Shown: piece after piece, positions 20,640 through 32,999 of the stretch
Layout of the letters: each line of letters opens with the position of its first letter
How positions within the stretch are numbered: position 1 is the stretch's first letter
NCBI RefSeq assembly: GCF_950295315.1
Contig: NC_080175.1
Coordinates: 81,128,066-81,192,065, forward strand
Direction of reading: 5' to 3'
DNA from: Erinaceus europaeus
Taxonomy: Eukaryota > Chordata > Mammalia > Eulipotyphla > Erinaceidae
DNA: 64,000 nt
The notes under the pieces: model-generated
The model's database searches: none
Told to the model about the DNA's origin: nothing
What the model saw: the letters and a program-made list of their open reading frames with translations, nothing else
Made by a program: the position numbers and the translations under genes

Positions 20640-22942
20640 TGAGCCCACCTTCTCTGACCCATCTTGGATGGAGCTAGAAGGAATTATGATAAGTGAGCTA
20701 AGTCAGAAAGACAAAGACAAGTATGGGATGATCCCACTCATAAACAGAAGTTGAGAAAGAAGAACAGAAAGGGAAATTCAAAGCAGGATTTGACTGAGTT
20801 TGGAGTAGGGCACCAAAGAAAAAATCTCTGGGTTGAGGGTGAGGGTGAAGTTTGGCTTCACTGGGGAGGGGAGAGGATGGGATGGGACACAGTCTTTTGG
20901 TGGTGGGAAAGGTGTTTATGTACACTCCTATTAATTTGCAGGCATATAAATCACTATTTAATTAATATGAGGGGAAATTTTATTCAATATCTCAAACTTC
21001 TTAATGCACAGACATAACCTGAGTCTTTGAAATGTTGACTCTCTTAAAAGCTTAGACCAGGGAGAACAGAAGCAACTGGTGGCACAGCTATATACAAAAA
21101 ATGTCAAAAGACATAAATTATGGTAATGTTGTGTATTATATAGAAAAATTCTAACAAAGGGATTTTTCAAAGTTAACCCAATTGCCAAATAATATGACGA
21201 TAGCAATAACTATCCATTGCCTTCTTAAACCCTAAGACAGCAGGAACTTCCGCTTCCTCTATAGAGCCTATAATTCCCCCAGTGCTGGAACCTCTAGGAT
21301 GAGGCTCACTTTCCTGCATGCTTCTCTCAATACATAACAAAAGATACTGCACCTGCCGATCCCAACCTAATCAACGCAAGGAGTACCACTTAAGCATGCT
21401 TCACTTTAGACTGTGGCCAGAGACATCAGGCATGGAATGTCAACCCTTCAGCCTCATGACTCAGGTGAGACCTTTCCTTTCATAAGATTCTCTAATTCCA
21501 TTCCAGGTGGTTCACTTCCTAACAAAGTCCCAAAACATAAATATAGACCAGGTCCCATGAAATAGAGCATATGTTCACATGTATCCATAAATTAGGGCAA
21601 AATATATACCTGAAAGCAAAAGTACACAATAGTCTGCAGTGAGTCAGTATGAAGTTCATAATGAAATAGTGTCTACATAGACTTAGATACCCTCCTCATC
21701 TACTTCTTGTTACACTTCCCTCACTCACTCTAAAGCTAACCTTATCAAAGCAAGGACTGCAAAAGCTGAATAAGGGCAAAAGACTGGCATACTTTAATGA
21801 TGACTCTTTAGTCACTATCAGGCCATCCCATCAGCTGGGGCCCTAGTCAGGGAGTCCTGAGATTCCCAAACAGACATGACAGGCCTAGACCTCGAATAAA
21901 TCCCTCTCCCCAATGCTACCAGTCATCTGTACCAGGAACAATATAATAGACCCCTTTGTGGGCCCCCATAGGACCTTACCCTCAACTTGGATCAACAATA
22001 GAGAAGGGAAGATACCTTCCTCTGAAGGGAAGATAGACAACATACTTTATGCTTGACCTAAGGAAGAGGGGTCCTGAAATTGGGTCAGCTTGGAATGTTC
22101 CTACTCATGATAACAGAGTGTGAGCTCAGATCTACAGGAATCCAGAGGTCACATGTACTCCTAAGTTGAATATGGGCCCCAGATCACATCAAATCAATGG
22201 GGTTTACAGTCAACAATATTTATACACCTTTCTCATATTTTGGAGCTACTCTCTTCCCTTATCCAGCTTTCTGGTCCTTTTGTCAGCCATGAAATCATCT
22301 CCCCAGATAATAACTTGGATCCACCTGCATATCAGATTTCAGGCTCAGGGGAAAAAAACAATAACAAAAAGAAACAAACAAATAAACAAACAAAACTAGT
22401 ATAGTCACAGGTCCTTTGGAATATAACTAAAATAGGCCTACTAGCTGTCTACAAAATGTAGACACCCCCCCCCCCCAGGTCTTCATCTGCACTATTCCAG
22501 CTTTTAGGTTCATGATTAGTCAACAACTTGTTTAGCTTTATATGTTAAGTCTCTTTTCAGCCACTAGGTTCCAGATGCTACCATGATGCCAACCAGACTT
22601 CCCTGGGCAAAGGACCCCACAATGTGTCCTAGAGCCCCACTTCTCCATAGCTCCACCCCACTAGGGAAAGAGAGAGACAGAGTATAGATTGGGAGTATAG
22701 ATTGGGAGTATAGATCAACCTGTCAATGCCCATGTTCAGTGGGGAAGCAATTACAGAAGTCAGACCTTTCACCTTCTGCACCCCATAATGACCCTGTGTC
22801 CATTATCCCAGAGGGATAAAGAATAGGGAAGCTTTCAGGGGATGGGATGGGATACAGAGTTCTGGTGGTGCGGATTGCGTGGAATTGTATGCCTCTTATC
22901 CTGTGGTTTTGCCTATGTTTCCTTTTTATAAAGAAAAAAAAA
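20640..22942 (+). mobile_element. L1 with a long type A 3' region
   Basis: Starts in the end of ORF2 (CATCTTGGATGGAGCTAG, AAGTATGGGATGATCCCACT). It runs without a break through about 1.9 kb of non-coding sequence: GAGTCTTTGAAATGTTGACT at 21020, CCCTAAGACAGCAGG at 21229, GGGGCCCTAGTCAGGG near 21838, GGGCCCCAGATCACATC near 22170, CCCTGGGCAAAGG near 22608, and the terminus TTTCCTTTTTATAAAG near 22930. No ORF beyond short chance frames. This is the best copy here showing that the type A repeat is the 3' part of an L1. Confidence 0.75.
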
Positions 22943-23044
22943 GCAAAAAAAACCCAACCCCAAAATATTTATATAAAATGTTTGATTTTCAGAATTAAAT
23001 TGCTGGTGTGTGAGTCATGAAATAATAATTTTGAGATTTTTAAA

Positions 23045-23256
23045 AATTACTTTTTATTAACTTTATTTATTGAATAGAGCCAGTCAGAAATTGAGAGGGA
23101 AGGGGAGATAGAGAGGAAGAGAAACACAGAGAGACACCTGCAGCACTGCTTCACCACTTGCAAAGCTTTCCCCTGCAGGTGGGGACTGGGGCTAGAACCT
23201 GGGTCTTTGTGTATTTTAAATTGTGCTTAGCCAGGTGGGCCACACCCAGCCCTGCT
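23045..23256 (-). mobile_element. tRNA-derived SINE
   Basis: TTTATTTATTGAATAGAGCC, CCTGCAGCACTGCTTCACC, CCCCTGCAGGTGGGGACTGG, ending CCACACCCAGCCC. Confidence 0.8.
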
Positions 23257-23327
23257 CTTCAGATCTTGCAATTTTGTGAACCTTTATCATATCAGTAATA
23301 AAAATAAATAAGAATTGGGACAGAATC

Positions 23328-23520
23328 TCACCTGGGTACTGCTTCTGCCCTGCCATGTGTATGACCTCGGTTTGAGCTAGTCCTCACTGTACTGGCTTGG
23401 TGCTGTGCTATCTTCCCCCCCCTCTTTATGTCGCTGTTTCTTTCATTCTATATGAATGAAAGTTGGCTCACTGCAGTGGTGCCCCAATGATGACAAAACA
23501 AATAGATAAAATAAATAAAT
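23328..23520 (+). mobile_element. SINE, degraded
   Basis: CCCTGCCATGTGTATGACC, GGTTTGAGC (B-box) and CACTGTACTGGCTTGGTGC, ending in a (AAAT)n-like tail near 23520. Confidence 0.55.
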
Positions 23521-23524
23521 AGAA

Positions 23525-23665
23525 AGAGACAGAGATGATGATTGGCCCATGTCTACAATCTTAGGGGAACTGCGGTAGATTCAGAACTCTGGTGGTAGGG
23601 ATGGTGTGGATTTAAACCCTTGTTGACATGTAATTTTGTAAAATAAAAAAATTATTTAAAAGGAA
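23525..23665 (+). mobile_element. Type B L1-associated 3' terminus
   Basis: GATTGGCCCATGTCTACAAT, AACTCTGGTGGTAGGGATGG, TTGTAAAATAAAAAA; 5'-truncated. Confidence 0.75.
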
Positions 23666-24126
23666 GTTATGAAATATATATAAAATAAAGTTTTAAAATA
23701 TTTACTTAAAAAAATAAAAAGGGAGAGTTGATCTTACATTTGCTACCAATGACCCCTCAGTTTGAACTCCTGTGGACATCAGAATTTGACTTAATGTAGC
23801 AAGATGCAAAATACCTCTGAAAACATTAAGCCAAAACCAAACCAAGAATAGCGCAGATAAGCAAATGAAAATAAATTTATCTATGTCTGGCTGAGAGTCA
23901 CACTTGCATTTATTCATATATGAGGTGTGGCACAAATATATTTTTCTACAAATGATGCAACCCTCTTTCAAAAAAATTATATTCCCATCTCTAGTTCTGG
24001 TCAATATAGCTTCAAGTGTGGTTCTTGAATAAGTAGATGGTTAACAAATGGTGGCTGAATTAAATAACCTTTAATATTATCTTTCAGTGCACAGGTTGCT
24101 ACAGTTGTTATTTGCAATGTCATCTA

Positions 24127-24172
24127 TATATATATATATATACATACACACACACATATATGTATATATATA
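24127..24172. repeat. (TA)n/(CA)n microsatellite
   Basis: Alternating TA with a short CA core. Confidence 0.85.
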
Positions 24173-24914
24173 AATTTTTTCCTATGCTCAGGCATGAATT
24201 ACCTCCCTATTATGCAGCAGTTCCATCACAGTATCCACTATACTGTCATGCCTTGTGTCAATAAATATTAATTCAAATTGAATTGAACTGTTTATAAGAG
24301 GAGGAGAAAAAATGTGAGAGAACTGAGATTTAATATCTTTGAGCTTCCTACTGGAGATTAATCAAAAAGAATCTATGAATTTTTTTATGACATACTTTTT
24401 CCCCCCAAGAAGACAGATTCAAATAAACAGTGTGAATGTGGCATATTTACACACTGCATCACAGGGCTTAGTACCTAGAATTCATCTTGTATTCATATTT
24501 ATTTATTTTTCATCATCAACTTGACTTTGGAGACATAGTTTAATGGCTAAATGACAGAGGGTGAACCTACTTTAAAAATGGTTTCTGAAAGCTATACATA
24601 ATAATGCCTGCTATTTTTCAGTACTGCAGAGCTCCATTAGACTCACTCTAAGCCTCTAGAGTGCACCTCCAGATCTGAGCAGTGACTGGCATGACATCGT
24701 GTCTCCGCAGCACTGCTAGTTCTTGACAATGACTGTCAAGTCCGGTGTCAAAGCTTGTGCCTTACAGATATGTTAATCCTCTTAAAGTCCATTTATCTTA
24801 TTCTAAATTCAAGTGTTTAGACTGATCTAAAGCAAATGTAGTCTTTGAATACTATGCTGTCCTAAAGTCAAGTTACCAGATTATTACATGATCTTATAAT
24901 ACCTTTTTTTTTTG

Positions 24915-25507
24915 AATAGTTGCCACCAGGGTTATTGCTGGGACTCAAGGTCAGCACTACAAATCCACCACTCCCCTCCCTTCCCCTCCCCTTCCCTTCC
25001 CTTCCCTCCCCTCCTCTCCCCTCCCCTCCCATTCTTTCCTTTCTCCTTTCTTTTCCCTTCCCTCCCCCTCCCTTTCCTTCACCTCCCCTCCTTTTCTTTC
25101 CCCTCCCCTCCCTTTCCTTTCCTTCCCCTCCCTTTCCTTCGCTTCCCCCTCCCCTCCCTTTCTCTCCCTTCCCCTCCCCTCCCCATTTCCTTCCCTTCCC
25201 CTCCCCTCCCTTTCCCTCTCTTCCCCTCCCATACCTCCCCTTTCCCTCCCCTCCCCTCCCCTCTCCTGTTCTTCCCTTCCCTTCCTTTCCCTTCCCTTCC
25301 TTTTCTTTCCTTTTTTCTTCTTTATATTTTATTTGATAGATCTGAGCAAGATCTAGAGGGCAGAGAGAGAGAGAGAAAGATAGACATCTGAAGACCCACT
25401 TCACCCCTTGTGAAATGTACCCCTTGCAGGTAGGGAGCATGTATCTAACCTGGTTCTTACCCATGGTAACATGTATGCTCAATCAGGTGCACCACCACCT
25501 GGTTCCT
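24915..25507 (-). mobile_element. SINE with a giant pyrimidine expansion
   Basis: The SINE head (GCACCACCACCTGGTTCC at 25507) and core (25320-25470, CTTCACCCCTTGTGAAATG) lie on one side. The distal SINE block (GTTGCCACCAGGGTTATTGC ... AAATCCACCACTCC, 24918-24972) lies on the other. Between them the normal C/T-rich segment has grown to about 350 bp. Confidence 0.7.
24970..25318. repeat. (CCCTT/CCCCT)n polypyrimidine tract
   Basis: Almost pure C/T on the plus strand for about 350 bp, in units CCCCTTCCC and CCCCTCCC. The open frames across it (e.g. 204 codons on the minus strand, Gly/Glu/Lys only) are by-products of base composition. Confidence 0.95.
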
Positions 25508-25779
25508 GTATAATAACTTTTAAAAATAAATGCATTACATTTGATATGAAGACACAAATGTCCCATCACCTACTTTTCTTTTTTTTTTTTTTAATCTTCT
25601 TTGCTGGAACCATTAAGAGAGCTCACCTTGAAGCATGTCTGCATTGGCATATGGGCAAGATAGGTTTCAGCTCTAGGTACACCACATGGGAGTTACTACA
25701 ACACTGGGATATACTTCTGTGCAGTGCTTTCTCCATGTTAGTCTCAAGTTCCCTAACTGCCTAGACTGTAGCCCTAAAC

Positions 25780-27980
25780 ACAAATATTATATTTTGCTAA
25801 TATTTATCTTAGATTTGCAAAATGATCAAACTCTGATAAGGTGATTAATAGTTTATGGATCTCTAAAAATGTATCTGAAAACATCTCAATCAACTACAAC
25901 TTTAGGCCAGACAGGTCAAGACCTTTTGACCTTGTAAGTATTTAAAATACAAAGAGGTTCAGATACCACTAAAAGGGTCCAAAGCATAGTGAAGTCCAGG
26001 ATATTAATACAGATACTAGCCCCCCCAACTAATCTGACTATAATAATTAATTATTGATATTTTAACTCTAAGAGTATAAGAAACCCCTTGAATTCTCTAA
26101 GACCTGCATTTCTCCTACTCCTGGCACCTCTAGGCTATGCCCATACTTCTTGAAATTCCTTCTCTATGATTCCTGACCACCATACCAAATTTGTTGACTT
26201 CAACCAAATCGCTCCTGGTATTGCCATCCCACATCATGCTGTAACTGAAATCCTACTGTGGACTGTAAACAGAGATACCAGCCTGAGAAGTCAGCCTAGA
26301 AACTCTTCAAATCTGGTGAGACCTTTCCTAACACTTGGGACTACCTACATCCAAGTGAGATGACATGTCATTTAGCTAAGTAACAGATACCAGATTAGGC
26401 TAGGACTTAGGGTACTGGATACAGGTGTGCACATATCCATAAACAAGGGGCAATCATATAACTCAAAGTCAAAGTGCTCAATAATGGTTGAAGTGCCTAA
26501 AGAAGGTATCATAAATTCTGTAATTGATTGGATTTAGACCAAATTAGCAGGACAGCCTAGCAGAAAGGCCCAAAGAAGACAGATCCCCAAAGCCTAACTC
26601 TGGTTGGGCTCAACAAATGATATGCAATGCCTAAACAACTGAGAGAAAATCTAAGATAATCAGATAAAGAAAGGAATACAAAAGTTGGATAAGAGCAAGA
26701 GACTGGCCCACTTAACAATGGCCTGTTTGGTAAATATTACCACCTGATCATCTGGGGCCCTAGTTAGGGAACCCTTGGATTCCCATACACATATGTTGGG
26801 CCTTGACCTCTAAAGGGTCCCTCTCTCTACTACCACTTGTCACTTCCATAAGGAACAGCATCTTATGGGCCCTCTCAGGACCTTGGCTCCACCATAAAGC
26901 AGTGACGGTAGGAATAGCCCCAGTCACCATAAGGAGGCTGGGGGTATCCTGCCCTGCCACTCAAAAAAGACTGGTCCTGAAATGAGTGTAGCCTGCAATG
27001 TTCCTCAGATGTGACCATGAGCTATAAGCTCAGACCAATAGGGACTTAGAGGTTACACAGGCTCCGGTGCTAAATATAAACGTATTTACATATGGGCCCT
27101 GGAGCAGGTGGATGGAGGGAAATAGTTAATTTTAGCCACATAACTTTTTTTTTTAATAAGATTGGGAGTTACTCCTTGCCCTAGTCCAACTTTCTAGCCC
27201 TTTTCTCTGACACCATTCTCTCAAAATATTCTCATTCAACCTCAGGCTAGCTTCCAAACTCAAGCAAAACTACTATAGTTGTATGCCCCCAGGAACACGC
27301 CTAAAATGGTTCTCCTAGCTCTCTTCTACCCTAAAATCCCTAACCTCATCTACTCTAATCCTACTTTTTGGTTCCTGTTTATTAACCATCTTGTCTCAAC
27401 TTAGGTCATGCCATCATCCAGACACCAAGTTACAAATGCTACCATGACTCCACCCCAACTTCTCTGGGCACAGGACCTCAGCAATGAGCCCTGAACTCTC
27501 ACATCTCCAGAGCTCTGGTCCACTAGGGAAAGACAGAAACAGGCTGGGGGTATGGACTGACCTGTCAACACCCATGCTAAGTGGAGAAGCAGCTACAGAA
27601 GCCAGAACTCCTGCCTTCTGCTCCCCATAAACAACCTTGATCCAGACTCCCAGCAGGGGAGAAGTGATAGGATGAAGATAAGAGGACTCTGCACTCCAGC
27701 TCCATCAGCACCCAGAGAGACAGAAGGAAAAGGAGAGGGACATATGGAGGTAGCTATGATGTTCTGAGTGGCTTAGAGGGGAAGAGAAGATTGAATCAGA
27801 AAAAGAAGGGGCAACTATGTATAAATGTGGACAGATAGTTGTAGATAAGATGGTTGGTACTGTGGTGGATTGCAGTGGGGAGAGTGAAGATTCAGAACTC
27901 TGGCGGTGGGAATGGTGTGGATTCAAACCCCTGTATAAATGTAATTCTGTAATATAAAAATAAAAATTAATTTTAAAAAA
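25780..27980 (+). mobile_element. Long type B L1-associated 3' region
   Basis: About 2.2 kb, collinear with type A but diverged: CCTGGCACCTCTAGG near 26118, TGGGGCCCTAGTTAGGG near 26752, GGGCCCTGGAGCAGG near 27096, CCACTAGGGAAAGACAG near 27521. It then has about 250 bp not in type A (GAGAAGTGATAGGATGAAGA to GATTGCAGTGGGGAG) before the end TAATATAAAAATAAAAATT. Non-coding. Confidence 0.7.
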
Positions 27981-28139
27981 AGCAGACAGATAGGTGACGT
28001 ATTCATTTAACTGAAGGCAGAAGATTAATAGATAAATGATAAACAAGATGCTTTTAAATAATGAGAGACTATAAAATGTACTAATAGGGAATGCTTTGAT
28101 GGGACTTATGAGTAACTTCCAGCATGACAGATGGGGAAA

Positions 28140-28812
28140 GTTAGGAATAAATTTGGCATGTTCTCCTGTGCTGCTGGTGGGAATGTAAATTGGTTTAACC
28201 CCTGTGGAGAGCAGTCTGGAGAACTCTCAGAAGGCTAGTAGTGGGCCTACCCTATGACTCTGCAATTCCTCTTCTGGGGATATATCCCAAAGAACCAAAC
28301 ACAACCATCTAAAAAGATTTATGTCTACCAATGTTCATAGCAGCACAATTTGTAATAGCCAAAACCTGGAAGCAACCCAGGTGACCAACAACAGATGGGT
28401 GACTGAGTAAGTTGTGGTCTATATACACAATGGAATACTACTCAGCTGTAAAAATGGTGACTTCATCTTCTTCACCTCATCTTGGATGGAGCTTGAAATG
28501 ATCATGTTAAAAGAGATAAATTAGAAAGAGAAGGAAGAATATGGGATGATTTCACTCATAGGCAGAAGTTGAAAAACAAGAACAGAAGAGAAAACACAAA
28601 GCAGAACTTGGACTGGAGTTGGTGTACTGCAACAAAGTAAAAGATTCTGGGGTGAGGGGGTGGGGAGAATACAGGTTCTGGAAAAGGTTGACAGAGGACC
28701 TAGTAGGGGTTGTATTGTTATGTGGAAAACTGAGAAATGGTATGCATGTACAAACTTGTATTTATTGTTGAATGTAAAACTTTAATCCCCCAATAAAGAA
28801 AAAAAATTTAAA
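28140..28812 (+). mobile_element. Young L1 3' end
   Basis: Forward L1: GGTGGGAATGTAAATTGG, TGACTCTGCAATTCCTC, CAATGGAATACTACTCAGC, AACTTGGACTGGAGTTGG, CCCCCAATAAAGAAAAA. The ORF2 C-terminal frame is broken. Confidence 0.88.
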
Positions 28813-29000
28813 AAGAAGTAAAAGACTCTGGGGTTGTGGGGAGGGTTCAGGTCCTGGATCATGATGGCAGAGGAAGACCTAATGGGGGTTGAATTGTTAT
28901 GTGGAAAACTGGAAAATGTTATGCAGGTACAAACTATTGTATTCTACTGTCAACTATAAACCATTAATTCCCCAACAAAGAAATTTAAAAAAAATTGACA
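28813..29000 (+). mobile_element. Second L1 3' terminus in tandem
   Basis: Begins GTAAAAGACTCTGGGG right after the A-rich tail of the first copy. It repeats the last roughly 180 bp of the same 3' UTR (GGTCCTGGATCATGATGG, AATTCCCCAACAAAG). Confidence 0.85.
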
Positions 29001-29500
29001 TGTGTGAGAAATGGAAGCAAATGAAGCTGGAGTTTGTTGAGAATGGAGTGGATGAAGGTGGCTGGAGAGACAGACATACAAAACCTGATAAGGCCTTGCA
29101 AGGCATGGTAAAGCTTTTTCAAATTTATTCTACAAGGAATGTGAGCTGTAGCTTAGGAGGTGGTATAGTGGCTAAAGTGCAGGAATTCCTGAGTTTAATT
29201 CTGGGCATTGTATATGCCAGAGTGATACTGGTTCGTCTCTTCTCTCTCTCTTTCTCTCTCTCTGTTTCTGTCTCTCTCAGTAAATACATAAGTAATCTTT
29301 TAAAATTTGATTGGGAGTTAGAAAAGACTTTTAGTTGGGGAGTGATATAACTTGTGTTACAGAACAGAGTTGTGGGAAATGATAGCAGATGTATAGGTTT
29401 GGAATCTATTAGAGTAACATGGGAGAGATACTAGTGACTTAAAACAGGTGAGAGATCGATTTTAGAGACACTGCAAGCAGGAGCTGCAATACATTGGAAG
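29001..29500 (+). repeat. Possible ancient mammalian repeat
   Basis: Text such as GATAAGGCCTTGCAAGGCAT and GGGGAGTGATATAACTTG resembles an old dispersed mammalian repeat that I cannot name with certainty. It is interrupted by a SINE at 29155-29310. Confidence 0.35.
29155..29310 (+). mobile_element. Short SINE
   Basis: AGGAGGTGGTATAGTGGCTA (A-box), CCTGAGTTTAATTCTGG (B-box-like), TATGCCAGAGTGATACTGG, then (CT)n. Confidence 0.7.
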
Positions 29501-29607
29501 GGGGAGGATGGATTAAGAACGTACATGTATGTTCAGTACTTCTTGCTTACTCATTATTTTCTCAAAGAGTCTTACATTAAACCTACTTCTTGAAGGTATT
29601 ACTCTAG

Positions 29608-29735
29608 GCTGAGGGAGAGTGCAGCATAATAGCTATGCAAAAAAATTTATGCCCGAGGCTCCAGAGTCCCAGGTTCAATCACCTGCACCACTATAAACCA
29701 GGGCCCTGCAGTGGTCTGGTTTAAAAAAGAAGAAA
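29608..29735 (+). mobile_element. Short SINE
   Basis: GCAGCATAATAGCTATGC, CCCAGGTTCAATCACC and a weak CAGTGGTCTGG end, then A-rich. Confidence 0.7.
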
Positions 29736-30483
29736 ATAGTACAGTATTGACTAAAGACTTAAAGTGCTTTATGACATTAGAATAAAAAAGTGGAAATATA
29801 AAATAAAAATAAGTAAACTTGGTTTAGTCAACCCAGTGAATATGTAGTCAGTATATATTGTGTGAGTGAGATGTGGGGCTAGGTAAAAATTTCAAAGATG
29901 AATATCATAAGCTATGCTCATTGTCTTAGTCAAAATTAGTTTATGCTATGAGTGAATTATCCTTACTCTGAAGACAAGATTCAGGCTTGACTCTGATTAT
30001 GACTACCAGGCTCTTGGATTTTTATTGTAGGATGAGAAAAAGGGAACTAATTATGTTATACAGATTTCTGCTATACTTCTTTGTGGCTCAACAGTGGGGA
30101 AGCACAGTGATCTTGAACTCACTGGCAGAACTATTAACAACTATTAAAAGACTTAACAGACTATTAAAGATCTGTGGACTACAGTATAAGGACTGTCCTC
30201 AAGCTACTTTGCTGAAAAACGAGTCATTCTCTGTTTTATAGATTAAGTGGTTACAATGATCTAGCATCCTGAAAAATATGAGTGGCAAACTGTACCACAC
30301 CCAATAGATGATAGGCTGCTATTCTTGAATAGAATTAATAAAAATTGCACATTAATCATTTAACAAACAAGCACAAAGAATACATTTCACTATGCTTGAG
30401 CCTGGGCTATCTTCAACAAATAAATCAAGTTACAATGTTTTCTCAAAATCTTATGCAATTAACATTATATGGTAATGTCAGTT

Positions 30484-30640
30484 TTTTTTTAAATCATTTT
30501 GTTGAGAGTTAATGATTTACAGTATGGTTGTTGATACATGGATACTATTTCTCACCTCCCCTGATGAGTGTCTGCAGAAACTCTCACCCCCACATAGGTC
30601 CTTTTCCACCACCATGGCAGCTTATGCTCTAAAATGTAAT
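30484..30640 (-). mobile_element. L1 3' terminus, older subfamily
   Basis: Poly-T start, GTTAATGATTTACAGTATGG, TTGATACATGGATACTATT, CCCACATAGGTCC. Confidence 0.65.
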
Positions 30641-31444
30641 GAAAATTCCTTCTGATGTGTGCCAAAAGACACTTTTAGTCAGTAACTATGAATTGTTAGA
30701 AAGCACACCAGAAAAAAGAAAAAGAAAAAAAATGACACTGTACTAGGAATATAAAAACAGAAGGGCTAGCTGAAACTTTGTCCAATTATTACTCCTACTT
30801 ACTTGAGTTATAAAATGTATGTACAGGAAATATACCTTACTAGGTAGTTTACAAAAGATCAAATGAATGATGGACACACATGCCTTTCATCCTCCTATTC
30901 TCTGCTGCTAGAGGCTATTGGATAAAACTAGGTACTGTCAGAAATGCAGTAAGTTTATGAAAGGCAAAATGTGTGAATTCAAGAAGGGGCCACAGCAGTA
31001 AATAGGAACTTCAGTGCTCATCATTTTCCTCGGTCTAAAAATAGTTTCACTTATATTATAAACATGTTTTCATTACTTGAAATTTCACTATTAAAATTCT
31101 ACTAGGGCAAAATCTATAGAATCAAAGAGTTCAATCGTGGCTGTCAGGATTTGTGAGATATAGGGAGTTGCTAATCAATAGTTTCAGTTAAGCAGAATGA
31201 GTAAATTCTAGAGACGTGATGTGCTATAACCGCAAAGGTGTATGTTAAAATTCATCAACAGCAGACTGCATTGTAAGTATAGTTACCATAATAAAATAAA
31301 AATATCTTTGTGCTCATAAATTCATATCAAAATAGCAATAGAAAAATCATCTAGAGGAATTAAAGTAGGAAATGTGAACTACATAAAAATATGAATGAAT
31401 CTAACCCTATATCCAGCTAAGATTGGTGACAATAAGAAAATCAC

Positions 31445-31720
31445 GAGGGAAAGAGAGAGGCAGACTGGGAGTATGGATCGACCAGTCAACGTCCATGTTC
31501 AGCGGGGAAGCAATTACAGAAGCCAGACCTTCCACCTTCTGCACCCCACAATGACCTTGGGTCCATACTCCCAGAGGGATAGAGAATGGGAAAGCTATCA
31601 GGGGAGGGGATGGGATACAGAGTTCTGGCGGTGGGAATTGTGCGAAGTTGTACCCCTCTTATCCTATGGTTTTGTCATTGTTTCCTTTTTATAAATAAAA
31701 AATTTTTGAAAAAAAAAAAA
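31445..31720 (+). mobile_element. Type A L1 3' end, young copy
   Basis: GAGGGAAAGAGAGAGGCAG to TTTTTATAAATAAAAAATT. Short AAGAAAAT direct repeats lie on both sides (near 31434 and 31720). Retains CpGs (ATCGACC, CAACGTCC, AGCGGGG). Confidence 0.82.
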
Positions 31721-31739
31721 GAAAATGAGAACTTTACCT

Positions 31740-32025
31740 TTCTAGAGCCCTGCTCCACTAGGGAAAGAGAGAAACAGGCTGGGAGTATGGATCAACTTGC
31801 CAACGCCCATGTTCAGTGGGGAAGCAATTACAGAAGCCAGACCTTCTACCTTCTGCACCCCATAATGACCCTGGGTCCATACTCCCATGAGGTTAAATAA
31901 TAGGAAAGCTATCAGAGGAAGGGAAGGGTTATGGTACTCGGGTAGTGGGAATTGTGTGGAATTGTACCCCTCATCCTATGGTCTTGTCGATATTGTTTAT
32001 TTTATAAATAAATTAAAAGAAAAAG
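31740..32025 (+). mobile_element. Type A L1 3' end, adjacent second copy
   Basis: TCCACTAGGGAAAGAGAG to TTTATAAATAAATTAAA, same orientation as the copy just before it but more diverged. Confidence 0.8.
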
Positions 32026-32029
32026 AGAG

Positions 32030-32999
32030 TGAGACTTTAGATGAGTGGAGTGGAGTAGAAATAGATCTATCCTGGGCATAAAAAGGTATGGGGAGGTTAG
32101 ACCACTAAAATAGATTTAAAACAGTAAAACAGGAATACCTGAGAGCTTGGAAAGAGGAATGGAAGAACAGGGTTGATGTCACAGCCAAGATACTTTAAAT
32201 ATTTTTTAGCCCAAGGCAAGCCACACTGAGGGGAAGAAAACATTACTTTTTTGATGGAATCTCTCTGTGGAAGTTACATCTTCTAACTTGTTGTCTGTGT
32301 TGAAGAGGCTTTTATAGGTCTGTCTAAGGACTTAAGCAACATTTTAAAATAAATATTTACAGGAAAATGCATCCTAAGTTCAGGACAATTGATTTATAAG
32401 TGACTTTAAAGAAAACAGAAAATTTGGAAGATTACTTTCATAACAAGTTTAAAGCTAAAATTCAATTTTTATATTTTTCCAAATCATAAATTTGATTTGA
32501 TCATGATACAAGTTAAAAATGGTCCTCAATTTGAAAAAAAGAAATTGACTAAACTTATTTATAGATTTGAAAAAAAAAGCAAATTATTTTTGTCTTAAAA
32601 TAAGTATTAAACTAACTGGATTTAAAATCTTCTTACTGAAGTCTTGGTTCTTTTGGCCTCCCCAGCTGAAAATCCTATTACAACCTACTACAAAAACTTA
32701 CTAGATCCTCAGGGATTTTCTTCTGTAGTTATCATGGGTTTGGACTTAAAGTTGGAAAGAATTATATTTTTACTTATAGAAAGGAGAGAATACCAAAGTG
32801 GTATTAAAAAATTCAATCATAAGGAAACTAATATGTCACTTCTAATATGCCTATAAAATCTACAAAAAAAACTTAGATTTGTGAAACATGGCAGTCGAAT
32901 TATAAAATTACATGGTAAGAGCTTAAAGGGAATCTGAATATAATAAAGCTTTACTTTACAAAGCTTGCTGTTGAATTTGATTTTCTTTTTTCTTTCTTT
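32030..32999. other. Intron, no clear feature
   Basis: AT-rich; nothing recognisable. Confidence 0.5.

Noticed and set aside
24868..25482. 204-codon minus-strand open frame
   Set aside because: Almost only Gly, Glu, Lys and Arg; it is a pure product of the pyrimidine tract inside a SINE.
28889..29350. 153-codon plus-strand open frame
   Set aside because: Crosses an L1 tail, an old repeat and a SINE; no motif.
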